A stretch of 24,986 bases of DNA from Solirubrobacterales bacterium (GCA_003157595.1 PMKB01000039.1:1-24986), one strand, 5' to 3'; counted from the first letter of the stretch, positions 15,234-21,991 are shown. A program made the numbers and translations. Notes: generated by a model not told the origin, from the sequence alone.

Positions 15234-16273
15234 TCGACTGGAATCTCGTCCGGCGCATCGCCGAGACGATCGGCGGCCAGGGCGGCAGCGCGGCCTCGCC
15301 CAGCGGCGACCTGGCGGCGATCGCGTCGGACTCCCGCCAGCGCGTGCTGGCCTACACCCGGCTTGAGCCGATGTCCGAGCTGCCGGTTCCGGAGATGGTC
15401 TCGCGCCAGCAGTGGATCGAGGCGAACATGCGGTCGATGCGGCCGGTGCTCGACCGCGTCGGCTCCCGCGTCGGCGGCGGCATGGGCGTGCTCGGGCGCC
15501 CGACGCGAGCCCTGACGCGCGCCCTGTTCTCCGCCCAGGTCGGCGGCCTGACGGGCTTTCTCGCCCAGCGCGTGCTGGGCCAGTACGACATGCCCCTGCT
15601 CGATTCGACCGGCGCGCCGCGCCTGCTGCTGGTCGGCCCGAACCTCGGCTCCGCCGCCGCACGGCTGGAGGTCGACGGCGAGCAGCTGCTGCACTGGGTC
15701 ACGCTGCACGAGATGACCCACGCGGTCCAGTTCGGCTCGGTGCCGTGGCTGCGGCTGCACCTGGCGTCGCTGGTGCGCGAGGTGGTGGACACGCTCGAGG
15801 TGCGGATCGATCCCGTTTCGGGGCTGCGGCTGCCGAGCACCGACGATCTGCGCGGATTGATCGAGTCGCTGCGCCGCGGCGAGCTGGTGACGCTCGTGAT
15901 CGGGCGCGAGCGGCGCGTCCTGGTCGATCGCATCCAGGCCACGATGGCGGTGATCGAAGGCCACGCCGAGCACGTGATGGATGCCGTCGGGGCCGAGGTG
16001 ATCCCGTCGCAGGCACAGTTGCGCGCGGCGCTCGAACGTCGCCGTGTGGACCGCTCGGGGCCGATGCGCCTGCTTGAGCGGGTGCTCGGGTTCGAGCTGA
16101 AGCTGCGTCAGTATCGCGACGGCAAGCGGTTCTGTGACGCCGTCGTGGAGCGCGCCGGCATCGAGGGGCTCAATCGCGTCTGGAGCGCCCCCCACGCGCT
16201 GCCGTCGCTGGCCGAACTGGTCGATCCAGACGCCTGGATCGCCCGCACGGCTGTCCCGTTTGTCACAAAGTAA
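15230..16273 (+). CDS. Zinc-dependent metalloprotease, F420-biosynthesis-associated family (DUF2342)
   Basis: A 347-aa protein with HEMTH at 160-164 inside LHWVTLHEMTHAVQFG, a zincin-type HExxH motif. FIAQRVLGQYDxPLL-like (here FLAQRVLGQYDMPLL), VIEGHAEHVMDAVG and MRLLERVLGFELKLRQY are shared with the actinobacterial family named for its co-occurrence with coenzyme F420 genes. The role in F420 metabolism is a genomic association, not a demonstrated activity, and no F420 gene is in the window. The GTG start overlaps the upstream stop. VIEGHAEH may supply a further zinc-ligand Glu, by analogy with other zincins. Confidence 0.85.
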   Translation: MIDWNLVRRIAETIGGQGGSAASPSGDLAAIASDSRQRVLAYTRLEPMSELPVPEMVSRQQWIEANMRSMRPVLDRVGSRVGGGMGVLGRPTRALTRALFSAQVGGLTGFLAQRVLGQYDMPLLDSTGAPRLLLVGPNLGSAAARLEVDGEQLLHWVTLHEMTHAVQFGSVPWLRLHLASLVREVVDTLEVRIDPVSGLRLPSTDDLRGLIESLRRGELVTLVIGRERRVLVDRIQATMAVIEGHAEHVMDAVGAEVIPSQAQLRAALERRRVDRSGPMRLLERVLGFELKLRQYRDGKRFCDAVVERAGIEGLNRVWSAPHALPSLAELVDPDAWIARTAVPFVTK

Positions 16274-16340
16274 CGTCGGCCGGAAGCCCTAAGACACGGC
16301 GTTTCCGCGGTTTCACCGGCGCGAATGTTACAATCTTGCA

Positions 16341-16375
16341 AGCGGCCTGGACAAGCAGACGTTGGCCGCTATACT
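16341..16375 (+). promoter_or_regulatory. SigA-like promoter with 7-bp inverted repeat around the -35
   Basis: -35 TGGACA (16348-16353), 16-bp spacer, -10 TATACT (16370-16375), the best match to the vegetative consensus I found in this window. AGCGGCC (16341-16347) and GGCCGCT (16364-16370) form an inverted repeat with centres 23 bp apart, framing the -35 box like an operator. Another -10-like box (TACAAT) lies at 16329-16334 without a matching -35. Confidence 0.6.
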
Positions 16376-16378
16376 TTG

Positions 16379-16408
16379 TTGAGTTGGCATTGAGTTGATG
16401 TTGAGTTG
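16379..16408 (+). repeat. Three TTGAGTTG direct repeats at 11-bp period
   Basis: Exact TTGAGTTG copies at 16379-16386, 16390-16397 and 16401-16408, covering the expected transcription start. An 11-bp period is typical of OmpR/PhoB-type response-regulator sites. Alternatively the repeats act in RNA: the third copy can pair with CAACTC at 16423-16428 (inner helix GCGT/ACGC, loop AAC), and the other two copies could compete for it. Confidence 0.8.
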
Positions 16409-16803
16409 GGCGTAACACGCTGCAACTCCTGGAGCGAAGAGGCTTGAGATGAGGTCCGAAGGCACGATCAGAGGCAGCGTTGCCCGCACCCGGCGGATCG
16501 CCGAGTGCGCGGTCGCCTCGACGCGCGAGCAGCGCGTCGAGCGAGTTCGTCAAGCGACGCAGCATCTGACGTCGAGCCGTCCGAGCGTCGCCTCGAGACT
16601 CCGGCCCCAGGTTTCGATGGTTCGGTCCTCAAGGATTCGTCCAAAGGTGCCGAAACCGTCTTAAAGCTTCCTCCAAGTTTCCCCCGCCCGGTTGGAGAGA
16701 CCGGATCCGGGTAGGTCTGCCGGCCTCATAACCCGTCGGCAGGTAGGACCCTCTCCTCCCTCGACTTCCGGGGCGTCTCGCAAGAGGCGTCCCGGAGGTC
16801 TTT
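16382..16803 (+). ncRNA. Candidate structured non-coding RNA, family not recognised
   Basis: The 708-bp stretch 16274-16981 has no convincing protein gene. From the promoter at 16348-16375 a transcript of about 420 nt would contain many helices: GAGTTG/CAACTC (16403-16428); GGCA/TGCC near 16474-16485; a perfect 10-bp stem CTCGACGCGC/GCGCGTCGAG with 5-nt loop (16517-16541); GGTTTCG/CGAAACC (16610-16657); an 8-bp stem with 10-nt loop (16717-16742) enclosed by GGAGAG/CTCTCC (16694-16756); and a terminal 17-bp stem. I looked for RNase P (GAGGAAAGTCC, ACAGAA), tmRNA (tRNA-like ends, tag), SRP and tRNA signatures and found none. A 71-codon ORF at 16449-16664 has a possible ribosome site but drifts out of normal codon use, so a leader or dual-function RNA remains possible. 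Confidence 0.45.
16763..16803 (+). terminator. 17-bp stem with GCAA tetraloop, terminator-like
   Basis: 16763-16779 pairs with 16784-16800 over 17 positions with three G-U wobbles and no mismatches, capped by the GNRA tetraloop GCAA. It is followed by TTT and then AAAA, a short U-tract. It ends the candidate RNA. The wobbles make it stronger in the plus-strand RNA. Confidence 0.6.
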
Positions 16804-16969
16804 AAAAGGGCTCTGAGGCCGAAAGCCTGCGGGCTTCGCCCTCACCCCCGCCGGCATTGGTGGCGTTAGGCGCCGCGCGGCCGCTGCCAGCCTCGTCGTG
16901 GGGAAGCAGCAGAGCGAGCACACCAGCCGAGCGTCGCCTCGATCTGGCCGGGCCGCCACCGGCGAGCGC

Positions 16970-16975
16970 TATGCT
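16970..16975 (+). promoter_or_regulatory. -10 box (TATGCT), leaderless type
   Basis: TATGCT followed by 6 nt and the GTG start of the small membrane protein. No Shine-Dalgarno is present. Confidence 0.5.
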
Positions 16976-16981
16976 CGAAGC

Positions 16982-17197
16982 GTGGCCGATCTGCAGAAGC
17001 GCGGCAACTACACCCCGCGCCGGGTTCGCGAGCAACGCGCCTACCGGCTCGCCGTCGGCGGCGGCGTCGCCGGCGTGGTCGGCGTCGTCGGGCTCGTGCT
17101 CGCCGCCGTCGGCGTGATCGGCGCGACAGTGCCGATTCTGGTGCTCATCGTGGCGGCGATCTGCGTGTTTCTGTTCCGCCGCGTCGTCGCGGGCTGA
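16982..17197 (+). CDS. Small two-helix membrane protein, unknown
   Basis: A 71-aa protein from GTG at 16982. A basic N-terminus (LQKRGNYTPRRVREQRAYR) is followed by two hydrophobic helices (GGGVAGVVGVVGLVLAAVGVIGA and VPILVLIVAAICVFLF) joined by a short turn, and a short basic end. Codon use is normal for the window. The GTG sits 6 nt after TATGCT, and upstream codons in frame run through the non-coding stretch. I recognise no named family. Confidence 0.65.
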   Translation: MADLQKRGNYTPRRVREQRAYRLAVGGGVAGVVGVVGLVLAAVGVIGATVPILVLIVAAICVFLFRRVVAG

Positions 17198-17257
17198 CAG
17201 ACCCCCGACGTCGGCCTGGCGCTACCATCGCGGCGGTCAACCGGAGGAGGCTAGGCG

Positions 17258-17557
17258 ATGCACGCGCGAGTGGCGACGTTCGAAGGCGGAGACCCCGACC
17301 AGGTGCGGGCGATGGTGGAGGAGATCGGCAGGCAGTCGGCGGCCGGGGGGCCGCCCGAGGGTGTGCCGGCGGTCGGCCTGCTGCTGCTTCACCGGCCCGA
17401 GGACGGCAAGGTGCTGGCCATCACCCTGTTCGACACCGAGGAAGACCTGCGCCAGGGCGACGCGACGCTGAGCGCGATGGACCCGCCGAACCCGGGCGGG
17501 ATGGGCCGGCGCGCCTCGGTCGAGATCTTCGAGGTCCCCACCAAGCTCGACCTCTGA
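17258..17557 (+). CDS. Small dimeric alpha/beta-barrel-like protein
   Basis: A 99-aa protein: ARVATFEGGDPDQVRAMVEEI at the start, VPAVGLLLLHRPEDGKVLAITLFDTEEDL in the middle and an EIFEVPTK end strand. This is the strand-helix-strand-strand layout of ABM/Dabb-type ferredoxin-like folds. No catalytic motif is evident; many such proteins are uncharacterised. GGAGGAGG at 17243-17250 lies 7 nt before the ATG, a strong ribosome site. It is followed after 40 bp by another small gene with the same kind of site, so the two are probably one operon. Confidence 0.7.
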   Translation: MHARVATFEGGDPDQVRAMVEEIGRQSAAGGPPEGVPAVGLLLLHRPEDGKVLAITLFDTEEDLRQGDATLSAMDPPNPGGMGRRASVEIFEVPTKLDL

Positions 17558-17597
17558 TCGAGCGCGTGTTCCCGTCAGCCGAACACAGGAGGCGAGC

Positions 17598-18014
17598 ATG
17601 ACCACCGCCACGGGCACCGGCACGCGTGAAGATCCGTGGGTCCTGCGCACACCGCCCGGCACGTCGGAGTACCAGATGTATCGCGACGAGGGAGCCGACC
17701 CGCCGGCTCTGGTCTGCGTGGTCGGGAAGACGACGCTCGCCTACCGGCTGCGCGCGATCGAGGATCTTCAAGCCATGCTCCTGGCGCACGGAGACTGGAT
17801 CTCGCTCGGCAGCGCCGACGAGCAGAAGCCGGCGCCGGAGGGCACGGTGGAAGCATGGGCCCGCTCTGAGAGCAATCCGCTCGGCGGGTTCTACGGCCTG
17901 AAGAAGGGGCTGCGCGGGCGCTTTGGCATGTACATGCCGCCGCTGCTCGAGGCGCTCGGCCTCGCCGAGCTCGAGCACAACCCGCGCAACAACCGCATGC
18001 GCGCGATCCCCTAA
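17598..18014 (+). CDS. Conserved hypothetical protein (small actinobacterial family)
   Basis: A 138-aa soluble protein. The stretches REDPWVLRTPPGTSEYQMY, CVVGKTTLAYRLRAIEDL, HGDWISLGSADEQKP, VEAWARSESNPLGGFYGLKKG and ALGLAELEHNPRNNRMRA look strongly conserved and I recall similar hypothetical proteins in actinobacteria, but no function. No membrane helix or known catalytic motif. AGGAGG lies 6 nt before the ATG. The last base of its stop codon is the first base of the 164-nt inverted repeat. Confidence 0.75.
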   Translation: MTTATGTGTREDPWVLRTPPGTSEYQMYRDEGADPPALVCVVGKTTLAYRLRAIEDLQAMLLAHGDWISLGSADEQKPAPEGTVEAWARSESNPLGGFYGLKKGLRGRFGMYMPPLLEALGLAELEHNPRNNRMRAIP

Positions 18015-18177
18015 GAACGTCTTTCACAATGAGGGTGGGCCCGGGGCGGTCCGGGGGCAAGTTGGGCGGCGCACGGTGCCGAAGCAGGTACCGGCGGTAC
18101 CTGCAAGGTGCCGGGTGACGATCCAACGCCGCAATCCGGGCCGAATCCGGGTGGGCCCTCATTGTGAAAGCCGTTCT
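18014..18177. repeat. 164-nt imperfect palindrome (MITE-like or long RNA hairpin)
   Basis: Arms 18014-18035 and 18156-18177 pair over 22 bp with a single mismatch (18020/18171): AGAACG, then CTTTCACAATGAGGG. Going inward on the same axis: 18040-18044 with 18147-18151; 18047-18055 with 18135-18143 (two G-U); 18074-18080 with 18107-18113 (two G-U); and a central perfect 9-bp stem GCAGGTACC/GGTACCTGC with loop GGC (18084-18104). The whole unit is one nested hairpin. It fills half of the 337-bp gap 18015-18351. No transposase is present and no clear target duplication is visible. Confidence 0.85.
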
Positions 18178-18299
18178 AAAGCGCTCCGGCCACGGCGCTC
18201 GGGCGGACCCCCGGCGCGCGGCCGGAACCGCGGCGCCCGGGCGCTGGCACCCTTCGCGCAGGACGACGCGCTGAGACCATCCGGCGCCTCGACGGCTGC

Positions 18300-18329
18300 C
18301 GCGGCGGCGTTGCGCAACGCTCCGCCGCG
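18300..18329 (+). promoter_or_regulatory. GC-rich hairpin just upstream of mrp
   Basis: CGCGGCGG (18300-18307) pairs with CCGCCGCG (18322-18329), and the inner CGTTGCGCAACG is a 12-bp perfect palindrome with a 2-nt bulge (CT) on the right. It ends 22 nt before the mrp ATG and could affect mrp translation or bind a protein. The rest of 18178-18299 shows nothing I can assign. Confidence 0.4.
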
Positions 18330-18351
18330 CGCGTTTGCGAGAATAGGTGCG

Positions 18352-19467
18352 ATGCCCACCGTCGAGGAGATCCGCAAGGCGCTCGAGGTCGTGATCGACC
18401 CCGAGCTGCACCGCTCGATCGTCGAGCTCGACATGATCCGGCGGATCGAGCTGGGCGCCGACGGCGAGGTGTCGGTGACGGTCTCGCTGACCACCGCCGG
18501 GTGCCCGATTCGCGGGCACTTCCAGAGCAGCGTGCGCGACGCCGTGATGGGCCTCGATGGGGTCCGCTCGGTCAACGTCGACTTCGATGTGCTCAGCGAC
18601 GAGCAGAAGTCGGCGCTGCAGCGGACGCTCGGACGCAACGACCTGCCCGCGGGCGCGCTCGCGCTCGTCGAGAACGTCGTCTGCGTCGGATCGGGCAAAG
18701 GCGGCGTCGGCAAGTCGACGCTGACCGCCAACCTCGCCGCCGCGCTGGCCGGCGAGGGACGCCGCGTGGGCGTGCTCGACGCCGACGTCTGGGGCTACTC
18801 GATCCCGCGAATGCTCGGCCTCGCCGCCGAGCGCCCGGCGGTCTCGGCCGAGCGCAAGATCATCCCGCTGGATGCGAACGGCATCGCCGTGATGTCGATC
18901 GGCTTCTTCGTGCCGGAGGACTCCGCCGTCGTCTGGCGCGGGCCGATGCTGCACAAGGCGCTCAAGCAGTTCCTCGAGGATGTCGAGTGGGGCGCGCTGG
19001 ACTTCCTGCTGATCGACCTTCCGCCGGGCACCGGCGATGTCTCGATGACCCTCGCACAGCTGCTGCCGCAGGCCTCCTTCGTGATCGTCACGACACCCCA
19101 GCCGGCCGCCCAGCGCGTCGCGCGTCGCGCCGCGGAGATGGCCCACAAGGTCTCGCTCGAGATCTCCGGCGTGATCGAGAACATGGCCGGCTTCGTCACA
19201 CCGGACGGGGAGCGCTACGCGATCTTCGGCGAGGGTGGCGGACAGGCGCTCGCCGACGAGCTGGACGTGCCGCTGCTCGGTCGCGTGCCGCTGACGATGC
19301 CGCTGCGCGCGGCGTCCGACGCGGGCGTGCCGCTGGTCGTCGAGAACCCGGACGACCCTGCCTCGCAGGCGATCCGTCACGCGGCCCGCGGACTGATCGC
19401 GCTCGCCCCGCCACCCAGGCCGAGCGCTCCGGCGCCGGTCGGGATGGCGCTGCCAATGGCGGGGTAG
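18352..19467 (+). CDS. mrp: Mrp/NBP35-family ATP-binding protein (Fe-S cluster carrier)
   Basis: Cytosolic P-loop ATPase that carries and delivers Fe-S clusters, 371 aa. An N-terminal MIP18/DUF59 domain (residues 1-85, VIDPELHRSIVELDMI, TTAGCPIRG) is followed by the deviant Walker A GSGKGGVGKS at 113-122, LDADVWGYSIPRMLG, IDLPPGTGDVSMTL and GVIENMAGFVTPDG. The last segment lacks the CxxC pair found in many Mrp/Nbp35 proteins, which I believe is usual in actinobacteria. The ATG at 18352 is chosen because the DUF59 domain begins there and AGG sits just upstream. Its last residues are Pro-rich. Confidence 0.92.
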   Translation: MPTVEEIRKALEVVIDPELHRSIVELDMIRRIELGADGEVSVTVSLTTAGCPIRGHFQSSVRDAVMGLDGVRSVNVDFDVLSDEQKSALQRTLGRNDLPAGALALVENVVCVGSGKGGVGKSTLTANLAAALAGEGRRVGVLDADVWGYSIPRMLGLAAERPAVSAERKIIPLDANGIAVMSIGFFVPEDSAVVWRGPMLHKALKQFLEDVEWGALDFLLIDLPPGTGDVSMTLAQLLPQASFVIVTTPQPAAQRVARRAAEMAHKVSLEISGVIENMAGFVTPDGERYAIFGEGGGQALADELDVPLLGRVPLTMPLRAASDAGVPLVVENPDDPASQAIRHAARGLIALAPPPRPSAPAPVGMALPMAG

Positions 19468-19504
19468 CCTGCGTGATCCGAGCGCGCGGCCGGGAACACC
19501 GAGC

Positions 19505-20956
19505 GTGACGCGCCGCCGGCGGGGGCGTCGGAGCGTGACCGCCCGCGTCGCATGCGGCACGCTCGGCGGCGTGCTGGCCGGCCTGACGGTTCCGGCCGCC
19601 GCGGCGGCGCACGGCATCCAGCTCGTCACCGACCTGCCGATCCCGGAATGGCTGTTCGCCTGGGCCACGGCGATCGTGCTGGTCGTGTCGTTCGTCGCCC
19701 TGGCGACGCTCTGGCCCCTGCCGCGGCTCGATCAGCGCCACGATCGCGCCTGGCTGCGCTACCCGCGCTGGCTTGACCCGGCGTGCGGCGCGATCGGCGT
19801 CGCACTGTTCGTGCTGATCGTCTACGCCGGCATCGCCGGCGCGCAGCTCGTCACCGCGAACATCGCCCCGACCTTGATCTACGTGGTCTTCTGGGTCGGC
19901 CTGGCGCTCGCCTCGGTCCTGTTCGGCGACGCCTTCCGGCCGTTCAACCCGTGGCGCGCGGTCGCCCGCGCGAGTGCCTGGGGCGCGCAGCGGTTGCGGC
20001 GCGGGGCGCCCGCAGCGGAGCCGCTGCCCTACCCGGCCTGGCTCGGTCGCTGGCCGGCCGCGTTCGGCATCCTCTGCTTCGCCTGGCTCGAGCTGGTCGA
20101 CAACCCGGCGCAGCGCGTCGAGCCGCGCCTGCTGGCGTTCCTCGCGCTCGGCTACGCGGCGGTCCAGCTGGTCGCGATGAGCCTCTACGGGATCGAGACG
20201 TGGACGGCGCGCGGCGACGCCTTCGCGGTCTATTTCGGCCTGTTCGGGCTGATGGCGCCGCTGCGGTGGGCGGACGGCCGGGTCTGGCGGCGCGCACCGT
20301 TCGTCGGCGCTGTCGCGCTCGAGCTGATGCCCGGGACGATCGCCCTGATCGCGGTGATGATCGGCTCGACGAGCTTTGACGGCCTCTCGAACGGAACGGT
20401 GTGGATCAGCCTCTTCCCCCACCTCTACAGCCTGTTCACGAGCCTCGGCGTGTCGAGCGCGAATGCAGCGACGGAGTACTCCTACACGCTCGGCCTGATC
20501 GCGATGGTGGCGATCGTCGGCGGCCTCTACCGTCTCGGCACACTCGGCATGCGCTCGATCGGCGCCGGCTACCAGGCGAGCGACCTCGCGCGGCGCTTCG
20601 CCCACACGCTGCTGCCGATCTCGATCGCCTACGTCATCGCGCACTACTTTTCGCTGCTGGCCTTCTCCGGCCAGTCGATGATCTACCTGGTGTCGGACCC
20701 GCTCGGGACCGGCGCGAACATCTTCGGCACCGCGAACTTCCAGCCGAATCTGGCGATCGTCACCGGGAACGTCGTCTGGTACGTGCAGGTCGGAGCGCTG
20801 ATCGCCGGCCACGTCGGCGGCCTCACGCTCGCCCACGACCGGGCGCTGACGCTCTACCACCGCGCCCGCGACGCGACCCGCTCGCAGTACTGGATGCTGA
20901 CCGTCATGGTCGCATTCACGAGCCTCGGCCTGTGGATTCTCTCATCGACCCAGTAG
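19505..20956 (+). CDS. Multi-pass membrane protein, function unknown
   Basis: A 483-aa protein with an Arg-rich N-terminus and signal-like segment ending AAAAAHG, then about ten to twelve transmembrane helices. Conserved-looking polar spots include ELVDNPAQRVEPR, FGDAFRPFNPWRA, GSTSFDGLSNG and IAHYFSLLAFSGQS; the two His of IAHYF and AGHVGG lie in or near helices. Similar actinobacterial proteins are sometimes labelled fenitrothion-hydrolase-like, but I see no hydrolase motif and do not adopt that. GTG at 19505 is the most upstream usable start; another GTG at 19535 would still keep the signal region. It starts 38 bp after mrp. Confidence 0.75.
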   Translation: MTRRRRGRRSVTARVACGTLGGVLAGLTVPAAAAAHGIQLVTDLPIPEWLFAWATAIVLVVSFVALATLWPLPRLDQRHDRAWLRYPRWLDPACGAIGVALFVLIVYAGIAGAQLVTANIAPTLIYVVFWVGLALASVLFGDAFRPFNPWRAVARASAWGAQRLRRGAPAAEPLPYPAWLGRWPAAFGILCFAWLELVDNPAQRVEPRLLAFLALGYAAVQLVAMSLYGIETWTARGDAFAVYFGLFGLMAPLRWADGRVWRRAPFVGAVALELMPGTIALIAVMIGSTSFDGLSNGTVWISLFPHLYSLFTSLGVSSANAATEYSYTLGLIAMVAIVGGLYRLGTLGMRSIGAGYQASDLARRFAHTLLPISIAYVIAHYFSLLAFSGQSMIYLVSDPLGTGANIFGTANFQPNLAIVTGNVVWYVQVGALIAGHVGGLTLAHDRALTLYHRARDATRSQYWMLTVMVAFTSLGLWILSSTQ

Positions 20957-20991
20957 AGACGAAGAAATTCCCCCGTCCTCAGGCGAGGGGA

Positions 20992-20997
20992 TAGGCT
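20992..20997 (+). promoter_or_regulatory. -10 box (TAGGCT) for mscL, leaderless type
   Basis: TAGGCT followed by 6 nt and the mscL ATG, without a Shine-Dalgarno. The same hexamer and spacing recur before the epimerase-like gene at 21992. Confidence 0.5.
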
Positions 20998-21003
20998 GCG
21001 GCC

Positions 21004-21450
21004 ATGCGTGGACTGCTGAAGGATTTCAAGACCTTCCTGTTCCAGGGAAACGTGATCGACTTGGCGGTGGCGATCGTGCTCGGAATCGCCTTCGGCACGG
21101 TCGTGAAGGCGCTCGTGACCGACCTGCTGACTCCGATCATCGCGCTGATCTTCGGCAAGCCGGACTTCGGCGCGCTGTCGTTCACGCTCAACAGCAGCAG
21201 GTTCCTCTACGGCGACTTCATCAACGCGCTGATCGCCTTCGTCTCCGTCGCCGCGGCGATCTTCTTCTTCGTGGTCAAGCCTGTGAACGCGATGGCGGCG
21301 CGCCGCGCCGCCGGTCAGCCGGACCCCGGGTCCGACACGCGGGCGTGCCCCGAGTGCCTCTCGGAGATCCCCAAGGCGGCCCGGCGCTGCGCCTTCTGCA
21401 CCGCGGTTCAGACCCCGGTCGGCGAGCAGGCGGCGCCGGCCTCGCTCTGA
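21004..21450 (+). CDS. mscL: Large-conductance mechanosensitive channel MscL with C-terminal zinc ribbon
   Basis: Pentameric membrane channel that opens on hypo-osmotic shock. MRGLLKDFKTFLFQGNVIDLAVA is the classic N-terminal amphipathic helix and TM1 (about 16-40). The periplasmic loop is 51-72 and TM2 about 73-92. The usual cytoplasmic charged bundle is replaced by a tail with C115, C118, C129 and C132 (CPECLSEIPKAARRCAFC), a zinc-ribbon-like CxxC-x10-CxxC. Total 148 aa. The tail is in frame with no sign of a recent joint. Zinc binding is inferred from spacing only. Confidence 0.92.
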   Translation: MRGLLKDFKTFLFQGNVIDLAVAIVLGIAFGTVVKALVTDLLTPIIALIFGKPDFGALSFTLNSSRFLYGDFINALIAFVSVAAAIFFFVVKPVNAMAARRAAGQPDPGSDTRACPECLSEIPKAARRCAFCTAVQTPVGEQAAPASL

Positions 21451-21458
21451 GCGGCGGG

Positions 21459-21509
21459 GCGCCGTCGCGGGAGCCGCCGCGGGTCGCGCCGTCGCGGGAG
21501 CCGCCGCGG
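21459..21509. repeat. 27-bp tandem repeat, two copies, 3' of mscL
   Basis: GCGCCGTCGCGGGAGCCGCC plus CGCGG occurs at 21459-21482 and again at 21486-21509. It lies in the 209-bp gap between convergent mscL and ferredoxin. The rest of the gap holds a run of eight G, a short CA run and a weak hairpin (CAGGCG/CGCCTG) that might terminate mscL. Confidence 0.85.
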
Positions 21510-21659
21510 CTCGCCCGAGGGGGGGGCCGGCCCGCACACACACGCGTTGGCCGCAGGCGGGCCCGCACACGGTCAGGCGGCCATCCGCCGGGAACGCCTG
21601 CGCGCAGCGGCCGTCGATCTTGTTCTCACGGCGACGCGAGGATCGCGCCGGCGCCGATC

Positions 21660-21923
21660 TCAGCCGTTCTTGTAGTACGCGGCGTTGATCTCGATGTACT
21701 TGGTCCACTCGTCCGGCAGCTGGTCCTCCGCGAAGCAGGCGTCCACGGGGCAGGCTTCGACACATGCGTCGCAGTCGATGCACTCGTCCGGATCTATGTA
21801 GAGCATCTCGACCTCGGCGTAGCCGGTCTCCTCGGGCGTCGGGTGGATGCAGTCGACCGGGCAGACCTCGACACACGAGTTGTCCTTAGTCCCGATGCAC
21901 GGCTCGGCGATCACATAGGCCAT
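21660..21923 (-). CDS. fdxA: Seven-iron-type ferredoxin (FdxA-like)
   Basis: Small electron carrier of 87 aa with two Fe-S cluster motifs. The first half has C9, C17, C21 and C25 (C-x7-C-x3-C-x3-C, the spacing of 3Fe/7Fe ferredoxins); the second has C48-x2-C51-x2-C54-x3-C58-P for a 4Fe-4S cluster. An additional Cys lies at 63. MAYVIAEPC and the CVEVCPVDCIHP block closely resemble actinobacterial FdxA. The start has AGGAA about 13 nt upstream. Likely partners are oxidoreductases or cytochromes encoded elsewhere. Confidence 0.93.
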   Translation of the reverse strand: MAYVIAEPCIGTKDNSCVEVCPVDCIHPTPEETGYAEVEMLYIDPDECIDCDACVEACPVDACFAEDQLPDEWTKYIEINAAYYKNG

Positions 21924-21960
21924 CTGTTTCTGATTCCTGTCTTCGAGGGCGGGGGAGCGA

Positions 21961-21966
21961 ATATTA
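21961..21966 (-). promoter_or_regulatory. -10 box (TAATAT) for the ferredoxin
   Basis: Near-consensus TAATAT on the minus strand, placing a start about 30 nt before the ferredoxin ATG, with AGGAA in the leader. No clear -35. Confidence 0.45.
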
Positions 21967-21991
21967 CGGGCCTGATCGCCGCGCGGCTGGG

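Noticed and set aside
16263..16565. Minus-strand 100-codon ORF opposite the RNA candidate
   Set aside because: No domain, no ribosome site, overlaps the metalloprotease end and promoter elements; looks like an antisense by-product of high GC.
16449..16664. 71-codon plus-strand ORF with GAGG six nt before its ATG
   Set aside because: Not listed as a gene because third-position GC drops in the last third, the peptide is an Arg/Ser-rich string with no family, and it lies across strong RNA helices. Kept as a caveat in the RNA entry.
16690..16760. Possible tRNA with a CAU anticodon (CTCATAA in a hairpin loop)
   Set aside because: The stem around CTCATAA is 8 bp with a 10-nt loop, not 5 bp with 7 nt; there is no T-arm GGTTCRA-type sequence, no acceptor stem and no CCA.
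16905..16925. GGGAAGCAGCAG resembling the SRP RNA core
   Set aside because: The partner strand (GTCAGG-type) and the GGAA-capped helix are missing.
19505..20956. Naming the membrane protein a fenitrothion hydrolase
   Set aside because: The label circulates for similar proteins, but I see no hydrolase motif; it is mostly transmembrane helices.
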